A stretch of 24,505 nt of DNA, from assembly GCA_934772445.1 (NCBI GenBank), contig CAKVMJ010000021.1, positions 1 through 24,505 of the forward strand, read 5' to 3'. Numbering within the stretch: position 1 is the stretch's first letter; each line of letters starts with the position of its first letter. Position numbers and translations under genes: made by a program. Of the stretch, positions 14,452 through 21,637 are shown in pieces. The notes under the pieces were generated by a model. That model was given only the letters and a program-made list of their open reading frames with translations, was not told where the DNA came from and did not search any database. The DNA comes from an uncultured Clostridia bacterium (GTDB lineage Bacteria > Bacillota > Clostridia > Christensenellales > UBA1242).

Positions 14452-14477
14452 CCTTTTCGTTATGAAAAGGTTTTTTT
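14452..14477 (+). terminator. Terminator of the tRNA operon
   Basis: CCTTTTC (14452-14458) pairs with GAAAAGG (14464-14470), loop GTTAT, followed by seven T. Confidence 0.85.
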
Positions 14478-14498
14478 ATTAAAATTTAAAAGGTTGAT

Positions 14499-14627
14499 AT
14501 GAAAACTAAAACATATAAGCAGATAAAAGCAGAAAAACAAAAGCTTGATAATGAAAAATTCAAGAAACAATATTTTGAATATTATGATGATATCAAATCC
14601 AGCACGCATAAAAAATATGATTGGTAA
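14499..14627 (+). CDS. Possible 42-residue charged small protein
   Basis: ATG 14499 to TAA 14627. The product is strongly charged and helical-looking, beginning MKTKTYKQIKAEKQKLDN and ending in THKKYDW. A weak AAAAGG lies 5 bases before the ATG. It is squeezed between the tRNA terminator and the convergent spoIVA gene, and its last codons form the left arm of the shared terminator hairpin. The amphipathic K/E/Q pattern looks like a real coding sequence, but there is no homology I can name and no clear promoter after the tRNA terminator, so it remains a candidate. Confidence 0.45.
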   Translation: MKTKTYKQIKAEKQKLDNEKFKKQYFEYYDDIKSSTHKKYDW

Positions 14628-14647
14628 TTTTAACCAACCATATTTTT
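14611..14647 (-). terminator. Bidirectional terminator between the small ORF and spoIVA
   Basis: A long hairpin: on the minus strand AATATGGTTGGT pairs with ACCAATCATATT (12 bp, one G-U), followed by T. On the plus strand the same arms pair with one mismatch and also end in T. It lies seven bases after the spoIVA stop. Confidence 0.85.
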
Positions 14648-14653
14648 GTTTTT

Positions 14654-16132
14654 TTATAGCAATATGCAGATTATTCCGCCCTTACCTTCATTAACGATTC
14701 TACCCATCGTTCTACGCATTTTTTTCATAGTTTCTTGAGGTACTGCCACAAGTTTGTTATGAAGTCCTTCATTAACAAGATAATTTAAGCTTGTACCAAA
14801 CATTTTTGTTTCCCAAATTGAATTAGGATTATTTTCAAACTCACTCAGCAAGTATTTTGCAAGTTCTTCGCTTTGTTGCTCGTTTCCAACCAGCGAATTA
14901 ACTTCTGTTTCTAAATCCACTTGCATTATATGAAGGCTTGGTGCAGTGGCTCTTAATTTAACACCAAACTTACCACCTTGTTTCATAATTTTAGGCTCTT
15001 CTAATGTCATTTCATCCATACTTGGCGGAACAACACCATAACCAGTTTGCTTAACAGCCTCTAAAGCTTCTTTAAATTTATCATATTGTTGTTTTGCAAC
15101 AGATAATTGCTTGATATATGAAACCAAGTGATAATCACTCTTAATCTCTGCACCACATTGTTCGCTCAACACCTTATAGAACAAATGCGGTTTTGGTTGA
15201 ATCTCTAAAACAACAGTTCCTTTACCTAAAACAATAGTTTTATTTGTTAAAGGCTCAAAATCTTCGCTATCTTTAAATGCAACGAAATCATCTTTAACAT
15301 CACCTATCTTACCTATATTTTTAACAAAGTTCATCACTTCTTCAACAACTTCTTTTATAATGAAACTTGCATAAGGAAGCGCTTGCATCCAGCTAGGAAG
15401 TTTTGCTGAAACCGATACAACTGGAAATTCATTTAAAACTTTTGTGAAGATAAGTTCAATATCTTCCTCAGTTAGTTTATCCACATTTATTGCTAAAACA
15501 GGCGCATTATATTTAGCTTCTAACGAACTTCTTAAACTTAAAGTTTCGTTTGAATTTGGGTGTGCAGAATTTAAAATTATAACAAATGGCTTTTTAGAGT
15601 CTTTTAACTCATTCACCACTCTTTCTTCTGCTTTAACATAGTTATCTCTTGGAATTTCAGTAAAGCTACCATCACAAGTAACCATAAGCCCAATTGTGCT
15701 ATGATTGGTAATAACTTTCTTTGTACCTATTTCTGCAGCCTTTTCAAAAGGAATTTCATCCTCATTCCAAGGTGTTTTAACAAGTCTTGGCTTATTATCT
15801 TCTTCGTGACCTAACGCACCTTCAACTAAATATCCCACACAATCAATCAAACGCATATTAAATGTAATATCGTTCTCAAGTTTAATCTTAACCGCTTCAT
15901 TTGGTAAGAACTTAGGCTGAGTGGTCATAATACTCTTACCATCTCCGCTTTGTGGCATTTCATCAATTGTGCGTTCTTTATCATTCGAATTTTGAATATT
16001 TGGCAAAACTAAATAATTTAGCAATTTGGTTATAAGAGTAGATTTTCCAGTTCGAACGGGTCCAACCACTCCAACATAAATATCGCCATTAGTTCTTGAG
16101 GCAATATCTTTATATATTTCATAGTTACTCAT
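14654..16132 (-). CDS. spoIVA: Stage IV sporulation protein A, spore-coat morphogenetic ATPase
   Basis: 492 residues, the standard SpoIVA length. SpoIVA hydrolyses ATP to polymerise on the outer forespore membrane and forms the basement layer on which the coat assembles; it is made in the mother cell. Walker A GPVRTGKST is at 24-32. The central region carries family segments such as DGSFTEIPRDNYVKAEERVV and SAHPNSNET. The C-terminus GGIICILL matches the hydrophobic, glycine-preceded tail needed for membrane anchoring. I moved the start to ATG 16130-16132, because GGAGG lies just upstream of it and inside the longer reading. A sigma-E-type promoter is at 16159-16188. It follows der and plsY in the same direction, a common clostridial order, but gpsA, usually between plsY and spoIVA, is missing. 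Confidence 0.97.
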   Translation of the reverse strand: MSNYEIYKDIASRTNGDIYVGVVGPVRTGKSTLITKLLNYLVLPNIQNSNDKERTIDEMPQSGDGKSIMTTQPKFLPNEAVKIKLENDITFNMRLIDCVGYLVEGALGHEEDNKPRLVKTPWNEDEIPFEKAAEIGTKKVITNHSTIGLMVTCDGSFTEIPRDNYVKAEERVVNELKDSKKPFVIILNSAHPNSNETLSLRSSLEAKYNAPVLAINVDKLTEEDIELIFTKVLNEFPVVSVSAKLPSWMQALPYASFIIKEVVEEVMNFVKNIGKIGDVKDDFVAFKDSEDFEPLTNKTIVLGKGTVVLEIQPKPHLFYKVLSEQCGAEIKSDYHLVSYIKQLSVAKQQYDKFKEALEAVKQTGYGVVPPSMDEMTLEEPKIMKQGGKFGVKLRATAPSLHIMQVDLETEVNSLVGNEQQSEELAKYLLSEFENNPNSIWETKMFGTSLNYLVNEGLHNKLVAVPQETMKKMRRTMGRIVNEGKGGIICILL

Positions 16133-16158
16133 AAAATCCTCCACGGTGTTGATATAAA

Positions 16159-16188
16159 ATTTTATGAGATTATTTTTCCTATTATGAT
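16159..16188 (-). promoter_or_regulatory. Sigma-E-type promoter of spoIVA
   Basis: Minus strand: ATCATAAT (16181-16188), 14 bases, CATAAAAT (16159-16166). This is close to the mother-cell sigma-E consensus (about GTCATATT, 13-15 bases, CATACAAT). The expected start gives a leader of about 20 nt. Confidence 0.6.
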
Positions 16189-16205
16189 TATTTTATTTAA
16201 TTAAT

Positions 16206-16257
16206 TAAAAAGAAGATAAATTTTTGAGCATTTGATATTATGCCTTAATTCATCTTC
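16206..16257 (-). terminator. Terminator after plsY
   Basis: Minus strand: GAAGATGAATT pairs with AATTTATCTTC (11 bp, one G-U), with an inner GGCAT/ATGCT helix, then five T. It separates the vegetative der-plsY transcript from spoIVA. Confidence 0.7.
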
Positions 16258-16261
16258 ATTT

Positions 16262-17365
16262 TTACTTATCTTTATTTTCATCGTTTTCTTGTTTTATTTC
16301 TTTATTTTCTTCCAATAAAACTTCTTGATTATCTTTTAAATTCTTATTTAAAACTTCTTCGTGTTTTACTTGATCCTCATTAATATAGCCATCTTGTTTC
16401 TCTTTCAATTTTTGTTCTTTTTCAGCATCTCTTTCTTCAATCTTATTTGCTAAACCTTCCCAAATTGAAGCCACAAATTCGCCTCTTTTTTCCACTTTTT
16501 CAGTTTTATTATCAAATTTCTTACTTGTTTTTCTAACCTTCTTTGAATGTTTATTTAATTTTTTCTCACATTTCAAAGTTAGTTTCTCAGTTTTTCTTTC
16601 AATTTTCTTTTGCAAAGCTTCTTCTTTTAATTCAATTTTCTTTTGATACTCTTCCCCTATCTTTTCCTCTCGATTTTGGTATTTCTCAAGTTTTTCAGCT
16701 TTCTTTTCTTTTATTCTTTCAATATCTTTCTTAACACCTTCTCTAAAAGAAGTTATTCTTTCTGTATTGGTAATTAATCTTTTAATATTTTCTCTATGAG
16801 CAAATGTATCTAATGCCACAATGCCCCACATCAAAACAAGAATTATCCAGCATTGATTTACCGCTGGCAAACAAGTTTGATAAATTGCAAATGAATATAT
16901 AAATAGAAAACTAGCCAAACTTCCAATCTTAACAAAATAGAAGAATATAAAACTTACAACAAATATTATTAAAGATGCTAACGGGTTTACAACTGAAAAC
17001 AAACCAACTGTGCTGGCAATTCCCTTTCCGCCTTTAAATTTATATAGCACTGGGTAAATATGCCCTATAACGGCTGGTACACCGCCCGCATAGATAGCAA
17101 TCAAACAATTAGTGGAATAATCCGCTCCGAACCATAAAAAGCCTATGAGAGCTGGTATGGCTGCCTTTAAAGCATCAAAGAATAATGTGGTAAAACCAAG
17201 AATAGCACCGTGAGTTCTAAGCATATTCATAGAACCAGGGTTTCCACTACCTTTTGAATTAATATTATCCTCTTTTTTAATTTTAGTAAAAATTCTAGCA
17301 AAGTTGAAATTTCCGCAAACATAACCAATAACCGCTAAAACTATATACTTCCAAATATTATCCAT
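16262..17365 (-). CDS. plsY: Glycerol-3-phosphate acyltransferase PlsY with a long charged C-terminal tail
   Basis: The first 206 residues are PlsY, the membrane enzyme that moves an acyl group from acyl-phosphate to glycerol-3-phosphate, the first step of phospholipid synthesis. Signatures: GSGNPGSMNMLR (39-50), GHIYPVLYKFKGGKGIAST (101-119) and HRENIKRLITNTE (190-202), with about five to six membrane helices. Normal PlsY stops near residue 200-215. Here 161 more residues follow, extremely rich in K and E with heptad-like spacing, a likely coiled coil or single helix on the cytoplasmic side. The reading frame is clean, so it is not a sequencing join. It starts eight bases after the der stop and is cotranscribed with it. 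The role of the tail is unknown. Confidence 0.93.
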   Translation of the reverse strand: MDNIWKYIVLAVIGYVCGNFNFARIFTKIKKEDNINSKGSGNPGSMNMLRTHGAILGFTTLFFDALKAAIPALIGFLWFGADYSTNCLIAIYAGGVPAVIGHIYPVLYKFKGGKGIASTVGLFSVVNPLASLIIFVVSFIFFYFVKIGSLASFLFIYSFAIYQTCLPAVNQCWIILVLMWGIVALDTFAHRENIKRLITNTERITSFREGVKKDIERIKEKKAEKLEKYQNREEKIGEEYQKKIELKEEALQKKIERKTEKLTLKCEKKLNKHSKKVRKTSKKFDNKTEKVEKRGEFVASIWEGLANKIEERDAEKEQKLKEKQDGYINEDQVKHEEVLNKNLKDNQEVLLEENKEIKQENDENKDK

Positions 17366-17373
17366 TTTTTCTC

Positions 17374-18693
17374 CTAATCTTCGGATTTATTTTTAACAAC
17401 CAATTTTATTGGAGTTCCGCTAAAATCCACCGCTTTTCTTATACAATTTTCTAGGTATCTAACATACGAAAAGTGCATTAAATTCTTATCGTTTACAAAT
17501 AAAACAAATGTTGGTGGTGCAACCTGTGCTTGAGTTATATAATTAATCTTACATCTTCTACCAGATTGAATTGGTGGTTCGTTTGTAAGTACAGCATTTT
17601 GTAAGATTGTATTTAAATCACTTGTTGAAATTCTATGATGAGCATTAGCATAAACTTTTTCAACTGTTTCCATTATTTTACCAAGCCTTAATCCAGTTAA
17701 AGCCGAAATATATAGAGGTTGGAAATAATCCATAAATTTCAAATCTTCTGCAAGTTGTTCATTAAACTTATTCATTGTGTATGTATCTTTTTCAATCAAA
17801 TCCCATTTATTCATCACAATAACGCTTGGTTTGCCTTCTTCGTGAATAAATCCTGCAAGCCTTACATCTTGTTCGCTTAATCCTTCTTTTGCATCAACAA
17901 CCAATATAACAACATCACTTCTTCTAATAGCTTCAAATGCTCTTAAAACTGAATATAATTCAACGCTATCTTTTTCAATAGACCTTTTCCTTCTAATACC
18001 AGCAGTATCGATTAAGATGTAATCTTGGTTATTATAGTTAAAAGGTGTGTCGATAGCATCTCTAGTTGTTCCAGCAACATCGCTAACCATAACTCTTGTT
18101 TCGCCAACAAGTTTATTTAAAAGCGAACTCTTACCTGCATTTGGTTTACCAACAATTGCAATCTTGATTTTATCTTTATCAACATCAAGTGGTGCTTTAT
18201 TTTTGAAATTACTAACAACTCTATCCAAAACATCGCCCACGCCTTTGCTTTGCTCTGCAGAAACGGCAATAGGTTCGCCAAGCCCTAATTGATAAAATTC
18301 ATAGCATTTATCATAATCGTTGTTATCAATCTTATTTACAGCCAAAACAACTGGCACATTATATTTACGCAAAAAATTAACTGCATCGTGGTCCGCTGGA
18401 ACTAATCCTTCCTTACCATCAACCACAAACAAAACAACATCAGCAAGTTCAACGGCAATTTGCGCTTGCTTTGTGATATTTTGCTGAAATGCAGATTTTT
18501 CTTTTACATCTAAACCACCTGTATCAACCAAAGAGAATGCACAACCACACCATTCTGCATCTCCATAAATTCTATCCCTTGTAACACCTGGAATATCTTT
18601 AACTATTGAAATTCTTTTACCACAAATTCTATTAAAAAGTGTACTTTTACCAACATTTGGTCGGCCAATAATTGCAACTAATGGTTTTTCCAT
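17374..18693 (-). CDS. der: Ribosome-assembly GTPase Der (EngA)
   Basis: 439 residues with two tandem GTPase domains and a C-terminal KH-like domain, the unique plan of Der, which acts in 50S subunit maturation. First domain: GRPNVGKST (10-18), DTGG (57-60), NKID (120-123). Second domain: GKPNAGKSS (182-190), DTAGIRRK and MNKWDL. The C-terminal domain has the usual VLTNEPPIQSGRRCKINYI segment. Start ATG at 18691-18693. A promoter is at 18757-18785. First gene of the der-plsY transcript. Confidence 0.97.
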   Translation of the reverse strand: MEKPLVAIIGRPNVGKSTLFNRICGKRISIVKDIPGVTRDRIYGDAEWCGCAFSLVDTGGLDVKEKSAFQQNITKQAQIAVELADVVLFVVDGKEGLVPADHDAVNFLRKYNVPVVLAVNKIDNNDYDKCYEFYQLGLGEPIAVSAEQSKGVGDVLDRVVSNFKNKAPLDVDKDKIKIAIVGKPNAGKSSLLNKLVGETRVMVSDVAGTTRDAIDTPFNYNNQDYILIDTAGIRRKRSIEKDSVELYSVLRAFEAIRRSDVVILVVDAKEGLSEQDVRLAGFIHEEGKPSVIVMNKWDLIEKDTYTMNKFNEQLAEDLKFMDYFQPLYISALTGLRLGKIMETVEKVYANAHHRISTSDLNTILQNAVLTNEPPIQSGRRCKINYITQAQVAPPTFVLFVNDKNLMHFSYVRYLENCIRKAVDFSGTPIKLVVKNKSED

Positions 18694-18756
18694 AATATCT
18701 CACTTTTATAGTAAATTTAATTTTAGATTTAACTAATTATATATAAACCTAAAAAT

Positions 18757-18785
18757 ATTATATCTTATTTAACAATAATTTGCAA
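18757..18785 (-). promoter_or_regulatory. Sigma-A promoter of der-plsY
   Basis: Minus strand: TTGCAA (18780-18785), 17 bases, TATAAT (18757-18762). Leader about 55-60 nt, AT-rich. Confidence 0.7.
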
Positions 18786-18853
18786 TTCAATTTTTAAAAA
18801 TAAACCACTTATTTTCTTTCAACTTCAAATAAATATGTTATAAAACTTTTAAA

Positions 18854-19939
18854 TTATCCAAGTTTCTTATTTAAAATACTAACAATTGTACCAATAATAG
18901 TAATCATACCAATCATAATCACAACTTTAAACACGGCAGAATTACTATTTTTAACTTCTTGTTCTTTTAAAACATTATTAACCAACTTCTCTTCATTATT
19001 CTCATTACCATTTATAGTTAGTTCGCCATTATCTGAATTTACAGTTGTGTTAAATAATGCTGTGTTTATAACATCAGTTAGAGGAGCAACACTTTGTTTT
19101 ACCAAACTCTTCTCCACTAAATGGCTTCCCATTTCAAATAGCAATTCTTTATTTGTTAGATTTTGATTATAAGTTCCTTTGCCATAATAGATATCTTTGA
19201 TAAGCCAAGGATATAGCTTATTTGCCACACTCATAATATAAAGTGCAAATTCTTCATTTTGCTTATAATTAGAATTACCCTTTCCTACAACAATTCTTAC
19301 CATACATCTTTCTTTGCCATTATCATTAGCAATATAATATTTTCTGCTAGTTCCATCTCTATGAATATCAAAAATCGCATCTGGATTTTCATTTTTCAAC
19401 AACGCTTTAGCTGTAACCGAACTTCTTGCATACGCATTAGCATCGTGGGGAATATGCAATGTTTCATCAAACTCCACATCTATGCCATAGTTTGTTAAGC
19501 CTTGCTTTAATGCTTTTGCAATATCGTGAATACCACCCGCACCATACACACTTTCAGTACCATCTCCATCAACATAACTTTCATCGTTATGCGAACAATA
19601 TAATGCAATTTTTTTAGATGAAGCATTTATAAAATGAGGTTCATCTGAAATTATTACATTCTTTTCCTCAACATCTTCAATAAATTTTGCAACGCCAGTT
19701 TTCTTTTCTAAATCCAAACTAATCACTTTATATTTTTCAAAGTTTTTACTTAAATATTCATCACCAACTTCAACGCCAATTCTTTCAAATAAAACATCTC
19801 CGTTTTCTTTATAAATGGTATAATTTGTGGTTTCATTAAAAACCTCATTTTCAGAATAAACAATATTAAAATCGAAGATATTAAGTAAAATAATACCTAG
19901 TATGCAAACTATCAAAAGTGGCTTAAATTCCATACGCAT
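18854..19939 (-). CDS. spoIIP: Stage II sporulation protein P
   Basis: 361 residues. SpoIIP is the amidase/endopeptidase of the DMP complex that thins septal peptidoglycan and drives engulfment. An N-terminal membrane segment (about 7-25) precedes the extracytoplasmic domain with SpoIIP signatures: IALYCSHNDESYVDGDGTES (111-130, metal-binding His/Glu), the central DIHRDG (191-196) and the KGTYNQNLTNKELLFEMG segment (about 253-270). A second hydrophobic segment near the C-terminus (about 337-356) would anchor the other end, which is unusual since most SpoIIP have only the N-terminal anchor. Start: ATG 19937-19939, eight bases after AGGAG; MEFK two codons later is a less good alternative. It overlaps the upstream membrane-protein gene by 17 bases. 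The partners spoIID and spoIIM are not in the window. Confidence 0.88.
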   Translation of the reverse strand: MRMEFKPLLIVCILGIILLNIFDFNIVYSENEVFNETTNYTIYKENGDVLFERIGVEVGDEYLSKNFEKYKVISLDLEKKTGVAKFIEDVEEKNVIISDEPHFINASSKKIALYCSHNDESYVDGDGTESVYGAGGIHDIAKALKQGLTNYGIDVEFDETLHIPHDANAYARSSVTAKALLKNENPDAIFDIHRDGTSRKYYIANDNGKERCMVRIVVGKGNSNYKQNEEFALYIMSVANKLYPWLIKDIYYGKGTYNQNLTNKELLFEMGSHLVEKSLVKQSVAPLTDVINTALFNTTVNSDNGELTINGNENNEEKLVNNVLKEQEVKNSNSAVFKVVIMIGMITIIGTIVSILNKKLG

Positions 19940-20498
19940 TAATATTTCTCCTTTTTAAATAAGTTGTAATATTTAATAAACATTTTATTACCACGCTTAC
20001 AAAAACAACAAAGCAAAGATTAGTTACAAATTCAATATTAAAAATATTTGCAAAACCAAAGTTTTCTAATAAATACAAGCAGTTTTTTGCTTCAATAAAT
20101 AGAAAAGCAATTAGATTAATTAAAGTTATTTTATAAACATCTTTAAACATAATTATTGATAATCCAACGCATAAAATTATCATAGGCATTGGTTTAAAAA
20201 TCGTTAGATAAATATCATTAAATTTAACAAGCAAATAATATAAAAAATTAACAATTATAATATAAGAAACATCAATAAACTTTAACTTATTAAATAGAGA
20301 TAAATATATAAATAAAATTAGTGTGCCAATGATTACAAAAATATTAAACCCTAGATTTGCATAAGTTATCTCACCCATAAAAAAGGATATTAAAAATAAA
20401 GATAAAGTTAAACACCAAAAAAATTTAGAAACTTTATCTTTTCCATAAAATAGAATTATTAAGTTTGTAAGTCCTAATAAAAGAAAAACTACAGACAT
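19923..20498 (-). CDS. Unknown six-helix membrane protein translated with spoIIP
   Basis: 191 residues, almost wholly hydrophobic with about six membrane helices and short loops; it ends in a basic LKRRNINAYGI tail. No family recognised. Its stop lies 17 bases inside spoIIP, so the pair is translationally coupled, and a sporulation role (membrane step in engulfment) is plausible by position only. Its start codon (20496-20498) and ribosome-binding site AGGAG sit in the loop of a 10-bp hairpin (20486-20520), so translation may depend on that structure. It starts 40 bases after the nrdR stop. Confidence 0.7.
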   Translation of the reverse strand: MSVVFLLLGLTNLIILFYGKDKVSKFFWCLTLSLFLISFFMGEITYANLGFNIFVIIGTLILFIYLSLFNKLKFIDVSYIIIVNFLYYLLVKFNDIYLTIFKPMPMIILCVGLSIIMFKDVYKITLINLIAFLFIEAKNCLYLLENFGFANIFNIEFVTNLCFVVFVSVVIKCLLNITTYLKRRNINAYGI

Positions 20499-20520
20499 AT
20501 TTTTCTCCTATCTGTAGTTT
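20486..20520 (-). promoter_or_regulatory. Hairpin with Shine-Dalgarno and start codon in its loop
   Basis: Minus strand: AAACTACAGA (20511-20520) pairs perfectly with TCTGTAGTTT (20486-20495), 10 bp. The 15-base loop holds AGGAG and the ATG of the 191-residue membrane protein, and the 3' arm is codons 2-4. A T-rich run (TTTTTCTTTT) follows, so it also looks like an intrinsic terminator after nrdR. Confidence 0.6.
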
Positions 20521-20538
20521 GATTAAATACATATTTAA

Positions 20539-21024
20539 TTATTCATTTTTATTACTAGGTTTATCTTCAATAACATTAACATCAATATTTTGCAAGAATT
20601 CTTTAAAATGAGTTAAATCAGCAAACTTTCTATAAACAGATGCAAACCTAATATAAGCAACATCATCTATTTTTTGCAAATGTTGCATAATCATCTCACC
20701 AATCTTACTTGATTCCACTTCCTGCTCTAAAGAATTAGCAATTTCTTTTTGAATATCATCAACGATTTTATCTATCTGCCCCATACTCACAGGTCTTTTT
20801 TCGCAAGCTCTAATTATTCCTCGCTTAATCTTATTTGTATCAAAAGTTTGCCTACTTCCATCGTTTTTAACAACTAATATTGGAGTTGTTTCAATTGTTT
20901 CAAAAGTTGTAAATCTTTTTCCGCAAGCCAAACATTCTCTTCTTCTTCTAATCGAATTATTATCATCAGTACTTCTACTATCTAAAACTTTACTTTCTGT
21001 ACCACCACAAAATTGACATTTCAT
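20539..21024 (-). CDS. nrdR: Transcriptional repressor NrdR
   Basis: 161 residues. NrdR represses ribonucleotide-reductase genes in response to ATP/dATP. The N-terminal zinc ribbon MKCQFCGG...CLACGKRF has C3, C6, C31 and C34. The ATP-cone domain begins at about residue 48 (LVVKNDGSRQTFDTNKIKRG), and the conserved VAYIRFASVYRKF is in the C-terminal part. Start: ATG 21022-21024 with GGAG six bases upstream; a TTG four codons earlier would overlap that ribosome-binding site. A promoter at 21056-21084 fits. No NrdR box is seen here, and no nrd gene is nearby. Neighbour of a ymxH-type gene in opposite orientation; the two are also close in other Clostridia. Confidence 0.96.
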   Translation of the reverse strand: MKCQFCGGTESKVLDSRSTDDNNSIRRRRECLACGKRFTTFETIETTPILVVKNDGSRQTFDTNKIKRGIIRACEKRPVSMGQIDKIVDDIQKEIANSLEQEVESSKIGEMIMQHLQKIDDVAYIRFASVYRKFADLTHFKEFLQNIDVNVIEDKPSNKNE

Positions 21025-21055
21025 AACATACTCCAAAATTTTTTATAACACAAAT

Positions 21056-21084
21056 ATAATACCAAAAAATATACTTATTTGCAA
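21056..21084 (-). promoter_or_regulatory. Sigma-A promoter of nrdR
   Basis: Minus strand: TTGCAA (21079-21084), 17 bases, TATTAT (21056-21061). Confidence 0.65.
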
Positions 21085-21204
21085 TTAATTATTAAAAGTT
21101 CATAAAAAAGTAAGAAAATTTAATTATTTGCAAAATTTTGTAGAATTTTGTTATTTTTAACATTTTATTTTCATAAAAAATAATATATAACAAAGCGAGT
21201 TTTT

Positions 21205-21597
21205 ATGGAAGTTACATTTTGTGAGTTAAGAGCGAAGGAAGTTGTTAATATTTATGATGGGCGTTGCTTAGGAAATATAACCGACATTGTTATCGACACA
21301 TCTTGTGCGAGAGTTCTTGGAATAATAGTTCCGAAAGAACGAAAAATGTTTAATTTATTCAAAGCAAACTCAGATTTTTTTATACCCTACAATCGTATTT
21401 GCAAGATTGGGCAGGATATAATTTTAGTTGAACTAACCACAAACCAAATCAATTCTCTATCCGTAAACTCAGCCGAACAAAAGAATTCTTCAAAACCAAC
21501 TTTTGACAATCTTAATAATTTTAATTATGAAGAAGATTTAAATAAACAACCTAAAACTGAAAAAACCTATATGGAAAATAATCGTTATAACTATTAA
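21205..21597 (+). CDS. YlmC/YmxH-family PRC-barrel protein
   Basis: 130 residues. The first 80 match the small sporulation-linked YlmC/YmxH family, a PRC-barrel fold: the FCELRAKEVVNIYDGRCLG start, TDIVIDT, and FIPYNRICKIGQDIILVE. The family normally ends near residue 80-90. The remaining 45 residues are polar (N, K, E, Y) and disordered-looking, ending in ENNRYNY. Start: ATG 21205; a weak GCGAG precedes it. Role unknown; in Bacillus ymxH-type genes follow sigma-G or lie among spore genes. The upstream region has no convincing sigma-A promoter, only CATAAAAA-type sequence that might be a forespore or mother-cell -10. Confidence 0.85.
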   Translation: MEVTFCELRAKEVVNIYDGRCLGNITDIVIDTSCARVLGIIVPKERKMFNLFKANSDFFIPYNRICKIGQDIILVELTTNQINSLSVNSAEQKNSSKPTFDNLNNFNYEEDLNKQPKTEKTYMENNRYNY

Positions 21598-21599
21598 AA

Positions 21600-21633
21600 A
21601 AACATATCAGAATTTTATCTAATATGTTTTTTT
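21600..21633 (+). terminator. Bidirectional terminator between convergent genes
   Basis: AAACATAT (21600-21607) and ATATGTTT (21622-21629) with a 14-base loop, flanked by A and T runs, so it serves both the ymxH-like gene and the minus-strand ywaF-like gene ending at 21638. Confidence 0.75.
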
Positions 21634-21637
21634 ATTT

